DNA of 64,000 nucleotides from assembly GCF_000620065.1 (NCBI RefSeq), contig NZ_JHVI01000015.1, positions 34,059 to 98,058 of the forward strand. Reading direction: 5' to 3'. Source of the DNA: Meiothermus cerbereus DSM 11376. GTDB taxonomy: Bacteria > Deinococcota > Deinococci > Deinococcales > Thermaceae. The stretch's first letter is position 1, and every line of letters begins with the position of its first letter. The position numbers and the translations under genes were made by a program. Of the stretch, positions 1-8,337 are shown in pieces. Below the pieces are notes generated by a model. It was given only the letters and a program-made list of their open reading frames with translations, did no database searches and had not been told where the DNA came from.

Positions 1-852
1 GGCCAGCGCGTCAATGCCCTGCCCCACGCGCCCGATGGCCGCCCGCTGGGCCGGACTGATGGGGCGTCCCAGCCACCAGGTCAGGCCGTAGATGGGGTTG
101 ACCCTCGAGGGCTCAAAACACTTTTGCAGCAGCTCTTCGTCTACCACGCGCTGGCCCTGCCACCGCCCGCCCTGGCGCACCAACTCGCCGAACTTGGCCC
201 AGCTACGGGCGGTCAGGAAGGCTCCGGAGGGCAGGTGGGGGTTGCCGTCGGGCCCCCGACGCCAGAAGGTGTACTCGAGGCCAATCGGCTTGAAGATGCG
301 CTGGCTCAGGTACTCCAGGGGGTCGCCTTTCAGTTTTCGCCGCATCAGCTCGCCAAAAACCTGAAAGGGGATGGGGCCATAGGAAAAGCGGGTACCCGGT
401 GGGGCCTCGGCAGGGGTCTCGAGGGCGGCCCGGTAGGTGGGGGGGCGGGCTAGGTTACCACCGGGAATGCCGCTGGTGAGATGCAAGAGCTGGCTCAGAT
501 TAATTTGCGAACGCCAAGGGTCGCCCTGCCACTCGGTCAAGGTCTGGGCCAGGGGTTCTTCCAGCGAAAGCAGGCCGTCCTGTACGGCAGCAACGGCCAT
601 AACCCCGCAAAAGCTCTTGGTGCCGCTGGCCAGCTCGTGGCCACGGGTGGGGCTGCCGCCATTGGGATAGTCCTCAAACACGGTCTGACCGTCTACCACC
701 ACCAAAAGCGCGATGCCCCGGTTCCGGGCAGAATAAGCTGCTGCAAGTTTGTGGAAAAGGGGGTTGTTGGGGTCGGGCAGGGTTTGGGCGAATCCCCTGG
801 AACCTCCCAGCAGGACTGAGGCCAGACCCTTGAGCACGGCTCGGCGATGCAT
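1..852 (-). CDS. Serine hydrolase, beta-lactamase/PBP-like family (3' end cut by window edge)
   Basis: The 284 visible codons run off the left edge without a stop. The N-terminus begins MHRRAVLKGL, a twin-arginine-like export signal followed by a hydrophobic stretch, so the protein probably acts outside the cytoplasm. The catalytic S-x-x-K of class C beta-lactamases and low-molecular-weight PBPs is present as SGTK (Ser76, Lys79), within HELASGTKSF. A clean YxN is not obvious: the local sequence is SYGP. A TAGGCT box six bases before the ATG and the lack of a ribosome binding site support this start. The substrate could be an ester, peptidoglycan peptide or beta-lactam; the family alone cannot decide. 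It lies in the same direction as the two genes before it but has its own promoter. Confidence 0.8.
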   Translation of the reverse strand, partial: MHRRAVLKGLASVLLGGSRGFAQTLPDPNNPLFHKLAAAYSARNRGIALLVVVDGQTVFEDYPNGGSPTRGHELASGTKSFCGVMAVAAVQDGLLSLEEPLAQTLTEWQGDPWRSQINLSQLLHLTSGIPGGNLARPPTYRAALETPAEAPPGTRFSYGPIPFQVFGELMRRKLKGDPLEYLSQRIFKPIGLEYTFWRRGPDGNPHLPSGAFLTARSWAKFGELVRQGGRWQGQRVVDEELLQKCFEPSRVNPIYGLTWWLGRPISPAQRAAIGRVGQGIDALA

Positions 853-858
853 GGCAGA

Positions 859-864
859 AGCCTA
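859..864 (-). promoter_or_regulatory. -10 box of leaderless serine hydrolase gene
   Basis: TAGGCT lies six bases before the ATG at 852 with no ribosome binding site between. It is one of many TANNNT-N6..8-start arrangements in this window. Confidence 0.45.
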
Positions 865-881
865 CTAGCCAGGCCTTAAGT

Positions 882-1478
882 TTAGCTGAAGCAAAGGGGC
901 GTCAGCTCGGGTAGTTTTTTCAAATGCTCCCGGAAGGCCTCGAGGGTGGCTTTACGCTCGGCCTCGCTCATCTCCCCTGGCCCGTAAGCGATAAAAGGGG
1001 GCAGAACTTCCATGCCGCAATAGGCAAAAACGCCGTAATGGATGGGTTCCAGCACCCGCATCAGGTCGCGCTGGGGAGCCTGGCGAAAATAATCCTCGCG
1101 CGCGCCTACCGTCAGGCTGAGCATGGCTTTTTTGCCGCGCAAAAGACCGTTTTCGAAGCTATGCTCGTCGTCGTAGGCAAACCCGTAAGCAAAAACCCGC
1201 TCAATCCAGCCCTTCATGATGGCCGGCATCCCGTACCACCAGTCGGGAAACTGGAACAAGAGCAGGTCGGCCCGCCGAACCTTTTCGATCTCGGGCTGGA
1301 TGTCTCGCAGGTCGCCCTGTAGCTCCTTTGCGCTGAGTACCGGATTAAACCGCATGGTGTAGAGGTCGGAAAGCAGAATGCTGTGCCCGGCCTGGCTCAA
1401 GGCCCGCACCGCCAAGTCGCGCATGGCGGCGTTGAAGGAGTTGGGGTTGGGGTGGGCATAAATAATCAGGACATTCAT
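882..1478 (-). CDS. NAD(P)H:quinone oxidoreductase-like flavoprotein
   Basis: This 198-residue protein has the flavodoxin-like fold of the KefF/MdaB/NQO family. The N-terminal YAHPNPNSFNAAM binds the flavin phosphate, and the central FQFPDWWYGMPAIMKGW is the family's hallmark segment around the flavin ring. Members transfer two electrons from NAD(P)H to quinones or similar acceptors in the cytoplasm and protect against redox cycling. Length matches the family. The ATG at 1478 is preceded at eight bases by TAGGCT and has no ribosome binding site, so it is probably read from its own leaderless transcript, 49 bp after the acyl-CoA dehydrogenase. The physiological acceptor is unknown. Confidence 0.85.
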   Translation of the reverse strand: MNVLIIYAHPNPNSFNAAMRDLAVRALSQAGHSILLSDLYTMRFNPVLSAKELQGDLRDIQPEIEKVRRADLLLFQFPDWWYGMPAIMKGWIERVFAYGFAYDDEHSFENGLLRGKKAMLSLTVGAREDYFRQAPQRDLMRVLEPIHYGVFAYCGMEVLPPFIAYGPGEMSEAERKATLEAFREHLKKLPELTPLCFS

Positions 1479-1486
1479 CGGCTCAA

Positions 1487-1492
1487 AGCCTA
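1487..1492 (-). promoter_or_regulatory. -10 box of leaderless quinone reductase gene
   Basis: TAGGCT on the minus strand lies eight bases before the ATG at 1478. No ribosome binding site is visible. Confidence 0.4.
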
Positions 1493-1527
1493 CGGTTAAA
1501 GGCCCCTAGGCTGCAACGGGACGATGG

Positions 1528-2649
1528 TCATCGGTATAGCTCTCGGGCAATCACCAGCTTCTGAATCTCGCTGGTGCCTTCGTAAATCTCGGTAATCTTG
1601 GCGTCGCGGTAGTAGCGTTCTACCCGGTACTCGCGGTGGTAACCATAGCCCCCCAGCACCTGTACGGCCTCGCGGGTTACACTCACGGCCACGTCGGAGG
1701 CAAAAAGTTTGGCGGTGGAGGCCTCCAGCGTATATTTCTCACCCCGGTCTTTTTTGGCGGCGGCTTCCAGCACCAGCGCCCTTGCAGCCGCTATGCGGGT
1801 GTGCATCTCGGCCAGTTTGAAGCTCACCCCCTGGAACTCCCGAATCTTCTGACCAAACTGGGTGCGCTCGTCGGCGTACTGTTTGGCAATTTCGAAAGCG
1901 GCCCGGGCCATACCCACCGCCTGGGCCGCAATGCCAATGCGCCCGGAGTCCAGGCCAGCCAGGGCCTGGGCCAGCCCGCGCCCCTCCTGGCCCAGGAGGT
2001 TTTCTTCCGGCACAAACACCCCCTCAAAGCGCACCTCACAGGTATGGGCGGCGTGCAGACCCATCTTCTCTTCGGGGAGGCCAAAGCTAAGGCCGGGGGC
2101 GTCTTTCTCCACAATAAAGCTGCTGATACCGGCCTCACCCCGGGCCATGACCACGTACACCTGGGCCTGCCCGCCCGAGGTGACCCAGCTCTTGAGGCCG
2201 TTCAGTTCCCAGCCCCCCGGCACTTTTTGGGCCGAGACCTTGAGCGAGGCCGGGTCGGAGCCGGCGTGGGGCTCGGTGAGGGAAAAAGCCCCAATCCACT
2301 CGCCTTTGGCCAGCGGCACCAGGTACTTCTTTTTTTGCGCCTCGCTGCCGAACCTGTTCAGCATGTACTGGGGCAAACCCGAGGTCACAGAAAGAATAAC
2401 CGCCACGCTGGGGTCGGCAGCGGCGATTTCTTCCATTGCCAGGGCCCAGGTTACCGAGTCGAGCCCGGCCCCGCCCCAGGCCTCGGGGGTGGTCATGCCC
2501 AAAAGCCCGAGCTGGGCCAACTGCTTGAGCTGGGGCCAAGGGTATTGGCCTGTGCGGTCGTACTCGGGGGCCATCTCCCACAGTACCTCGCGCGAAACGG
2601 CCCGCACCATATCCAGCACCATTTTTTGATCTGCGGTCAGAACGGCCAT
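1528..2649 (-). CDS. Acyl-CoA dehydrogenase
   Basis: This 373-residue FAD enzyme introduces the 2,3-double bond into acyl-CoA in beta-oxidation or branched-chain amino-acid breakdown and passes electrons to electron-transfer flavoprotein. It has the three classical domains: an N-terminal helical domain, a beta domain with the signature GAFSLTEPHAGSD (about residues 120-132), and a C-terminal helical domain with QVLGGYGYHREY and the catalytic-base motif IYEGTSEIQ near residue 360. The length is typical of short/medium-chain or isovaleryl/butyryl-CoA members. Chain-length specificity cannot be read from the sequence. TACGAT lies six bases before the ATG with no ribosome binding site. Confidence 0.95.
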   Translation of the reverse strand: MAVLTADQKMVLDMVRAVSREVLWEMAPEYDRTGQYPWPQLKQLAQLGLLGMTTPEAWGGAGLDSVTWALAMEEIAAADPSVAVILSVTSGLPQYMLNRFGSEAQKKKYLVPLAKGEWIGAFSLTEPHAGSDPASLKVSAQKVPGGWELNGLKSWVTSGGQAQVYVVMARGEAGISSFIVEKDAPGLSFGLPEEKMGLHAAHTCEVRFEGVFVPEENLLGQEGRGLAQALAGLDSGRIGIAAQAVGMARAAFEIAKQYADERTQFGQKIREFQGVSFKLAEMHTRIAAARALVLEAAAKKDRGEKYTLEASTAKLFASDVAVSVTREAVQVLGGYGYHREYRVERYYRDAKITEIYEGTSEIQKLVIARELYR

Positions 2650-2655
2650 GAATAT

Positions 2656-2661
2656 ATCGTA
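2656..2661 (-). promoter_or_regulatory. -10 box of leaderless acyl-CoA dehydrogenase gene
   Basis: TACGAT on the minus strand lies six bases before the ATG at 2649. The region is shared with the divergent ydcF-like gene. Confidence 0.5.
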
Positions 2662-2743
2662 TCACGCTCTTTGTGCATAAAAAGCGTCATAAAAGGTCGT
2701 CACCGAACCACCTTGGCAAAAGCCCACATCAGCGCCTGTTCGG

Positions 2744-2772
2744 CTGACGTAACAGCGGATGGGCCATAAGAT
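2744..2772 (+). promoter_or_regulatory. Promoter of ydcF-like gene
   Basis: CTGACG (2744-2749), a 17-base spacer and TAAGAT (2767-2772) are followed after seven bases by ATG 2780. This is the basis for preferring that start over ATGs at 2759 and 2771, which lie upstream of or inside the -10 box. Confidence 0.55.
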
Positions 2773-2779
2773 GGTCGAT

Positions 2780-3565
2780 ATGCCGAGGTTGCCAGAACGA
2801 CTGCTGATGGCTGCGGGTCTAAGTTTGTTGCTATTGCCGCTGGGGCTGGTTATCAACCCCGAGCTGGGCCTGGGGCCGCTGGTGGGGCTATGGCTAAGCG
2901 GAACGCTGCTGGGATGGTTGGGCCTGGGTTTCCGAATTTTGCTTTGGGGGAGTGGGCTTTGTGCGGTGTTGATTGCGGCGGTGGTGTTTACCCCGCTCAC
3001 CAGGGTGTTGGCAGAGGGTCTGATCGTGAATGAAGCCCCGCAAAAAGCCGACCTGATTGTGGTCTTGGGGGGCGGGATGCACTGCGGGGTGGGGGAACTC
3101 GAGGCCTCCTCGTTGGCCCGGCTGGAGAAGGGCCTCGAGCTCTGGCGGGCCGGGTATGCCCCCCGCCTCACCCTCTCCGACACGGTGGGGGAGATTTTCG
3201 GGGATGCCCGCTGTCCCTCGCTGGGCCGGGTGGCGGCAGCGCGGGTCAGGGCGCTGTATGGGGAAGAAGGCCCGGAGGTTGTTTTCCTGCCCCAGATGCG
3301 CACCACCCGCACCGAGGCCCTGGCCGTCGACGGGTTGGTGCAAGAGCGGGGGTGGGGGCGGGTTTTGCTGGTCACCACCCCCACCCACAGCCGACGCGCG
3401 GTGGGCGCCTTTCGCAAACTGGGCGTGGAAGTGGTAAGCGTGGTCTCGAGTGAGCCCCGCTTCGATATGGCCCTGTTGTCCCCCGCCGACCGCCTGCAGG
3501 CCCTTACTCCGCTGGTGCGGGAATACCTGGGACTCCTCACCTACCGACTGCGCGGCTGGCTCTAG
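2780..3565 (+). CDS. YdcF/SanA-like DUF218 membrane protein
   Basis: The 261-residue protein begins MPRLPERLL and has two or three hydrophobic segments in its first 85 residues, followed by a soluble DUF218 domain. That domain opens with DLIVVLGGG and continues with TRTEALAVDGLVQERGW and LLVTTPTHSRRA, the pattern of the YdcF/SanA/ElyC group. Members of this family influence envelope integrity and polyprenyl-phosphate metabolism, but their chemistry is mostly unknown. It is convergent with korB, and the two stop codons share the four bases CTAG at 3562-3565. It probably sits in the cytoplasmic membrane with the soluble domain outside. Confidence 0.8.
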   Translation: MPRLPERLLMAAGLSLLLLPLGLVINPELGLGPLVGLWLSGTLLGWLGLGFRILLWGSGLCAVLIAAVVFTPLTRVLAEGLIVNEAPQKADLIVVLGGGMHCGVGELEASSLARLEKGLELWRAGYAPRLTLSDTVGEIFGDARCPSLGRVAAARVRALYGEEGPEVVFLPQMRTTRTEALAVDGLVQERGWGRVLLVTTPTHSRRAVGAFRKLGVEVVSVVSSEPRFDMALLSPADRLQALTPLVREYLGLLTYRLRGWL

Positions 3566-4605
3566 CGATAAGCCTGCAACAAATGCTCCAGGGCCGTCTG
3601 GCTGGGGCGCAATTGCTCAGGGGTAAGTTGGGCCAGCGGGGTGCTAAGCCCCTCTACTTCGGCCAGGCTGGGGCGGTCGGGGTTGTAGTAGATCAGGCCG
3701 GTGATGAACTCCCCGGTTTCCTGGGCCCGTTGCAGGCGCTCGAGGGCCGCCATTTTGTTGGTGGGGTCGTAGTCGTTGTCCAGGTTGCGCAGGCTGATCA
3801 GGGAACCGTCGTGCAACCGCACCGTGCGGAACTCGCCGGGCTCTAGGGGCTCGATGGAGATTTCCTCGGCGTAGGGGATAAAGCCCAGCTCGTGCAGGGG
3901 CTGTTCGTGCTTGGTGCCGTAGCCATAGCTTTTGGGGCTGTCATCTTCGTTGTTGAAGGCCACACAAGGGCTGATGATGTCCAAGAGGGCCGTACCCCGG
4001 TGGGAGAGGGCGGCTTTGAGCAGCTCGCGCACCTGCTTGGCGTCACCCGCAAAGCTACGGGCCACAAAGCCGCACCCCGCGATGATGGCCTCCATGCACA
4101 GGTCTATGGGCGGGAACTCGTTATGACCGGCGTATTTGAGCGTCAGGCCCTCTTCGGCGGTGGCCGAGAACTGGCCCTTGGTCAGGCCGTAGACCCCGTT
4201 GTTTTCCACCACATAGACCATCCGCAGGTTGCGGCGCATCAAGTGCTTGAACTGGCCCATCCCGATGCTGCCGGTGTCGCCGTCGCCCGAGACCCCAATG
4301 GCCTTGAGGGTATGGTTGGCCAGCAGGGCTCCGGTAGCCACGCTGGGCATCCGCCCGTGCAGGGCGTTGAAGCCGTGGGACATGCCCAGAAAATAGGCTG
4401 GCGATTTCGACGAACAGCCGATGCCCGAAAGCTTGATAATCTCGTGGGGCCTGAGGTTTAGCTCGAAGCCGACCTGCACCACCTGGCTGGCGATGCTGTT
4501 GTGCCCACAGCCTTTACACAGGGTGCTGGGTGTGCCGTCGTAGTCTTTTTTGCTCAGGCCCACCGCGTTGAGCTTGATGGGAGGAACTGGATTGGGGTTT
4601 TCCAT
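3562..4605 (-). CDS. korB: 2-oxoacid:ferredoxin oxidoreductase, beta subunit
   Basis: The 347-residue subunit binds thiamine diphosphate. GDGDTGSIGMGQ followed about 30 residues later by ENNGVYGLTKGQ is the TPP/Mg motif, and LCKGCGHNS near the N-terminus carries cluster-ligand-type cysteines. With the alpha subunit it performs CoA-dependent oxidative decarboxylation of a 2-oxoacid (2-oxoglutarate or pyruvate), reducing ferredoxin. I place the start at ATG 4605 because AAAGGATG precedes it; a longer reading to 4788 would overlap the alpha gene. It lies 28 bp after korA. Substrate choice (kor versus por) is inferred from overall likeness only. Confidence 0.93.
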   Translation of the reverse strand: MENPNPVPPIKLNAVGLSKKDYDGTPSTLCKGCGHNSIASQVVQVGFELNLRPHEIIKLSGIGCSSKSPAYFLGMSHGFNALHGRMPSVATGALLANHTLKAIGVSGDGDTGSIGMGQFKHLMRRNLRMVYVVENNGVYGLTKGQFSATAEEGLTLKYAGHNEFPPIDLCMEAIIAGCGFVARSFAGDAKQVRELLKAALSHRGTALLDIISPCVAFNNEDDSPKSYGYGTKHEQPLHELGFIPYAEEISIEPLEPGEFRTVRLHDGSLISLRNLDNDYDPTNKMAALERLQRAQETGEFITGLIYYNPDRPSLAEVEGLSTPLAQLTPEQLRPSQTALEHLLQAYR

Positions 4606-4633
4606 AACATCCTTTTGCCGTTGATGGCGGTAA

Positions 4634-6457
4634 CTATCTGAGGGCTTCTTCTTGTAGCAAGCGCTCCTGTACCCAGCGGGCCGTGAGGGGTAGCCCGTCC
4701 AGGTGTGCAATCGAGTGGATACGGCCCGCGAATGTGGGCATCTCGGTTTGCAGGATGCCGTGCACCTGACCGTCACGGTTGAGCTCAATTACGTAGACCC
4801 GCTCGTGGGCCGCTACAAAATCGCGCACCTGCTGGTTGATGGGCAGGGCCCGCAGGCGCAAAAAGCTGGTGGGAAGCTGCCGGGCCAGCCGGTCGCGGGC
4901 TTCCTCGATAGCGTAGCGGGTGGTTCCGTAGGCGATGATGCCCACCTTGGCGGAAGGGTGGTGGTCTATGGCGGGGGCAGGCACCAGGTCGCGGGCGGTC
5001 TCGAACTTGCGGGCCAGGCGGGCCATGTTGCGCTCCCAGTCGTCGGCGCGTTCGCTGTACTGGGCTTGCTCATTGTGGCCGCTGCCGCGGGTGAAATAGG
5101 CGGCCAAGGGGTGGGGGGTGCCGGGCAGGGTGCGGTAGGGGATGCCGTCGCCGTCTACGTCTTTATAGCGGGCAAAGCCACCCAGGGCCTCGAGCTCTTC
5201 CGCACTGAGCACCTTGCCGCGCTGTAGGGGCCGGTCGGGGTATTCAAAGGGCTGGCCCATCCAGTTGTTCATGCCCAGATCCAAGTCTGAGAGCACAAAC
5301 ACCGGGGTCTGGAGCTGTTCGGCTAGATCCAGCGACTTCCAGCCAAACTCGAAGCACTCTTCAATCGAGGAAGGAAACAAGATGGGATGCTTGGTGTCGC
5401 CGTGGCCCAGGGTGTAGGCAAAGGAGACATCGCCCTGGCTGGTACGGGTGGGCAGCCCGGTACTGGGGCCGACCCGCTGGATGTCCCAGATCACCGCTGG
5501 AATCTCGGTAAAGTAGCCATAGCTGACAAACTCGGCCATCAGGCTGATGCCGGGGCCGCTGGTAGCGGTAAGGGCCCGTGCGCCGGCCCAGCCCGCCCCC
5601 ATAATCATGCCAGCAGCGGCCAGCTCATCCTCGGCCTGAATGACGGCATAGGTGGGTTTGCCGTCCTGATCCTTGCGGAGTTTGGGCAAGAACTCGCGCA
5701 GGGCATCCATAAAGCTGGTCGAAGGGGTGATGGGATACCAGGCCCCCACACTCACCCCCCCAAATACCGCTCCCAGCGCACCGGCCTCATTGCCGGTCAT
5801 GATGATGAGCCCTTCGGTTTTGTTCATGGGCTCGAGCCAGAAGGGGTCTTGCTTGTGCAGATTCTCGGTGGCCCAGGCGAAGGCCCGGCGCACCACCTGC
5901 ATGTTGCTCTCCACCAGCTTCTGCCGGTAGTCGAACTGAGCCCCCAGGGCTTCCTCAACCACTTCCAGGGGCACCCCCAGCATCCAGGCCACCACCCCCA
6001 CATAGGCCATGTTGGCCATGTAGGGCTTACGCTTAACCGGAACGTCAATCCCAGCGATCAGCTCGCTGACCGGAACCGGGTAATACACCACGTCGTCGCG
6101 CCTGGGCAGGTTCTTCAGATCGGCGTTGTAGATACATACCCCGCCGCTGGGTAGCTCCTGCAGGTCTTCGTGGGCGGTAGCGGGGTTGAAAGCCACCAGA
6201 ATTTCTGAGGGCTTGCGGGCGATGTAGCCCTCGTGGCTCACCCGGATGTGATACCAGGTGGGAAGCCCCTGGATGTTGGAGGGAAAAATGTTCTTGCCGT
6301 GAACCGGTATGCCCAGCTTAAAAAAAGACCGCAAAAGGGTTAGATTCGCGGTCTGACTTCCGGTTCCGTTGGCGGTGGCAACAACCAGGGAAAAGTCGTT
6401 GATGATGGGCGTGTGGGGTGTCAGGCCCGCCTCTTGTTGTCGTTCTAGAACACTCAT
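4634..6457 (-). CDS. korA: 2-oxoacid:ferredoxin oxidoreductase, fused gamma-alpha subunit
   Basis: The 607-residue protein has the gamma domain first (about residues 1-190, with ATANGTGSQTAN near residue 30) and the alpha/pyrimidine-binding domain after about residue 215 (NEAGALGAVFGG, AEDELAAAGM, TATSGPGISLMAE). This fused order is typical of two-subunit archaeal and thermophile KorAB enzymes. No ferredoxin-like 4Fe-4S domain is present. The start at 6457 is set by AGGAGG six bases upstream. It is the first gene of the korA-korB operon and connects the TCA cycle to ferredoxin reduction. Confidence 0.93.
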   Translation of the reverse strand: MSVLERQQEAGLTPHTPIINDFSLVVATANGTGSQTANLTLLRSFFKLGIPVHGKNIFPSNIQGLPTWYHIRVSHEGYIARKPSEILVAFNPATAHEDLQELPSGGVCIYNADLKNLPRRDDVVYYPVPVSELIAGIDVPVKRKPYMANMAYVGVVAWMLGVPLEVVEEALGAQFDYRQKLVESNMQVVRRAFAWATENLHKQDPFWLEPMNKTEGLIIMTGNEAGALGAVFGGVSVGAWYPITPSTSFMDALREFLPKLRKDQDGKPTYAVIQAEDELAAAGMIMGAGWAGARALTATSGPGISLMAEFVSYGYFTEIPAVIWDIQRVGPSTGLPTRTSQGDVSFAYTLGHGDTKHPILFPSSIEECFEFGWKSLDLAEQLQTPVFVLSDLDLGMNNWMGQPFEYPDRPLQRGKVLSAEELEALGGFARYKDVDGDGIPYRTLPGTPHPLAAYFTRGSGHNEQAQYSERADDWERNMARLARKFETARDLVPAPAIDHHPSAKVGIIAYGTTRYAIEEARDRLARQLPTSFLRLRALPINQQVRDFVAAHERVYVIELNRDGQVHGILQTEMPTFAGRIHSIAHLDGLPLTARWVQERLLQEEALR

Positions 6458-6867
6458 GATACCTCCTAGTGCTATGTAACCCATCAGGCCAGCACTTGGT
6501 GTGCCCATATCCTATCGGAAACGGGTGAGGTGTTGGAGTGACTTTATGCCCTATTTCATGCGAAAAATAGCACAAGAGGGGCTTGCCTTCGGTATGCCAG
6601 GGTGCAGCGATTCCTGCTATTCCAAAATGTCCTGGGTTCGTTCTGTTTGCCGGGCTCCACCTGAGCACCGCGAGAAGCTGCTCCTATTGCAGTCTTCACA
6701 GAACTTGCCTCCCATCCGCGGCTCAATATGTGAGGAGCGCTCTAAGGTGGGTAGGAATGGCCGGCCACAACCTGAACCTGGCCTGCAACTCGAGCGCCCC
6801 CATGCAAGAAAGTAAAACCGTACCCAGGCCCCCGGCTGCTTGCAATGCACGCTCGACGTTGTGGGTG
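6458..6867. other. 410-bp intergenic stretch upstream of korA
   Basis: No convincing gene is visible; short open frames here lack start signals or family likeness. On the minus strand it must hold the korA promoter (AT-rich around 6540-6575, with a possible TAAAGT) and the 3' region of sbtB. No clear terminator hairpin with a T run was found. Confidence 0.4.
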
Positions 6868-7170
6868 CTAGGTGTACTTATCCCCCCGCACCACTTCCAC
6901 GTTTTCCACAAAAGCAATAACGGCGTAATTGGCAAAGTAAACCTCGGCCAAGTGGCTGAGGATTTTTTCGGCAACCGTGGGGCTCACGATGGTTTCCAGG
7001 CGGATATTGCTGCCCTCCCATTCGCTGGCCCGCACCCCTCGGCTGCCCTCGCCCCGTGCAGAGGTAATGGTGTAGCCTTTGGCCCCCAGCTTTTTGATAT
7101 CCCGGATCAGCTTTTCTTCCAGGAACCCCTCTGCAATGATGGTGACCAGCTTGAGTGAGACCAGGGCCAT
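6868..7170 (-). CDS. sbtB: SbtB-like PII signalling protein
   Basis: The 100-residue protein resembles PII-family trimers: MALVSLKLVTIIAEGFLEE forms the first strand and helix, IKKLGAKGYTI the second, and GEGSRGVRASEWEGSNI the T-loop. The ATG overlaps the sbtA stop by one base (TAATG), so the two are translationally coupled. In cyanobacteria SbtB binds adenine nucleotides such as cAMP, AMP and c-di-AMP and closes or tunes the bicarbonate transporter SbtA. The C-terminal CGPxGC redox motif of some SbtB proteins is absent: this protein ends VVRGDKYT. Ligand and role in this non-photosynthetic lineage are inferred from the pairing. Confidence 0.85.
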   Translation of the reverse strand: MALVSLKLVTIIAEGFLEEKLIRDIKKLGAKGYTITSARGEGSRGVRASEWEGSNIRLETIVSPTVAEKILSHLAEVYFANYAVIAFVENVEVVRGDKYT

Positions 7171-8159
7171 TAGCTACCTCCGTGCAGCCAGCGTGAAAGG
7201 GCGTAGTAGATGGGGATCCCCAGGGTCAGGTTGAAGGGGAAGGTGATGCCCAGCGAGGCAGTGAGGTAGTAGCTGGGATTGGCCTGCGGCAAGGCGATGC
7301 GCACAGCGGCAGGGGCAGCAATGTATGAAGCGCTGGCAGCCATGGTGCCCAACACCATCGCGCCCCCCACCGACATACCGGCCAGGCTACCCAGCCATAC
7401 CCCCAGGCTACCCTGGACAATCGGCATGGCAATCCCAAAACCAATCAAAAAGCCCCCTACCGTTCGCAGGTCGCGCAGGCGTTTGGCCGCTACCATTCCG
7501 AGCTCGAGCAAGAACAACACCAGTACGCCCCGAAAAGGATCCACGAATACCGGGGCCACCTGCTTGAGGCCATCGGGCCCGCTCAAAAAGCCTATCAGTG
7601 AGCCCCCTACCAGCAACAAGATGCTCTTACCAGCTAGAATTTCCTGCACGGCTTCGCTTAGCGAACCTCCACCCAGGCTTCGACGGGCAATCAGCAAAGC
7701 TATTATGATAGCCGGGACTTCCAGAATGGCTACCAGGGTTGGCAAGAAGCCTTCTACTGGCTGCTGCGCGGCTTGCATGTAGGTGATGGCGGCAATAAAA
7801 GTTACAGCAGATACCGAGCCATAATGGGCCGCGATAGCAGCTGCGTTTACCGCATCGAAACGCCCCAACCGCCGTAAGGCCGCATAGGAGAGCAACGGGG
7901 TAAGCACGCTTAGGAGCAGGGTGGCGAGTGCTGGCTTCCACACTTCGGAGAATGGTGTGGTTGCCAGGGCGGTGCCCCCCTTTAGACCAATGGCCAGCAG
8001 CAAATAAATCGAGAGGGTGGTATATAGTGCTTCGGGGATTCTTAGGTCAGACTTGACCAGTGTGGCCACGATGCCCAGGGCAAAGGCCAGCACGGCAGGG
8101 GAGAGCAGGTTGATGCGAAGCAGCTCCAGCGTATCCACGCTATACGATTCTAAGGCCAT
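7170..8159 (-). CDS. sbtA: SbtA-type sodium-dependent bicarbonate transporter family protein
   Basis: The 329-residue membrane protein has about ten hydrophobic segments arranged as two repeats with a cytoplasmic linker near residue 160, matching the SbtA/DUF897 family. Family features include LAIGLKGG, NAAAIAAHYGSVSAVTF and the C-terminal half SYIAAPAAVRIALPQANPS. Cyanobacterial SbtA imports bicarbonate with sodium. Here it could supply carboxylases or serve pH balance. I prefer ATG 8159 because it gives the usual N-terminus; a TTG at 8204 would add 15 residues. It is coupled to sbtB by a one-base overlap. Confidence 0.87.
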   Translation of the reverse strand: MALESYSVDTLELLRINLLSPAVLAFALGIVATLVKSDLRIPEALYTTLSIYLLLAIGLKGGTALATTPFSEVWKPALATLLLSVLTPLLSYAALRRLGRFDAVNAAAIAAHYGSVSAVTFIAAITYMQAAQQPVEGFLPTLVAILEVPAIIIALLIARRSLGGGSLSEAVQEILAGKSILLLVGGSLIGFLSGPDGLKQVAPVFVDPFRGVLVLFLLELGMVAAKRLRDLRTVGGFLIGFGIAMPIVQGSLGVWLGSLAGMSVGGAMVLGTMAASASYIAAPAAVRIALPQANPSYYLTASLGITFPFNLTLGIPIYYALSRWLHGGS

Positions 8160-8337
8160 TGGTGGCAATTCAACGACTGCCACAAAAATCAGCCCGCCTT
8201 GCAACCTGATGCGGCAGGGTTGGCTCGAGCAAAAGCAGGTTTGGTCGGCCCTCCGCCATGCGGCGGCCAGCCGGTTTTAGCGCGCAATCTGCCCAGGACA
8301 ACAAAAGCCGCTGTGCCAGGTATTTGTGGGCGCCGTG

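Noticed and set aside
1636..2769. Long plus-strand open frame opposite the acyl-CoA dehydrogenase (377 codons)
   Set aside because: It lies entirely on the complement of a clear enzyme gene and is a by-product of GC-rich codon use; it has no family likeness.
3562..4788. Longer korB starting at 4788
   Set aside because: The extra 61 codons overlap korA, are unlike the family, and AAAGGATG precedes ATG 4605.
6617..6850. Short minus-strand frame with cysteines (CEDCNRSSFSRC) between korA and sbtB
   Set aside because: It looks zinc-finger-like, but there is no ribosome binding site or -10 box, and two other frames are equally open.
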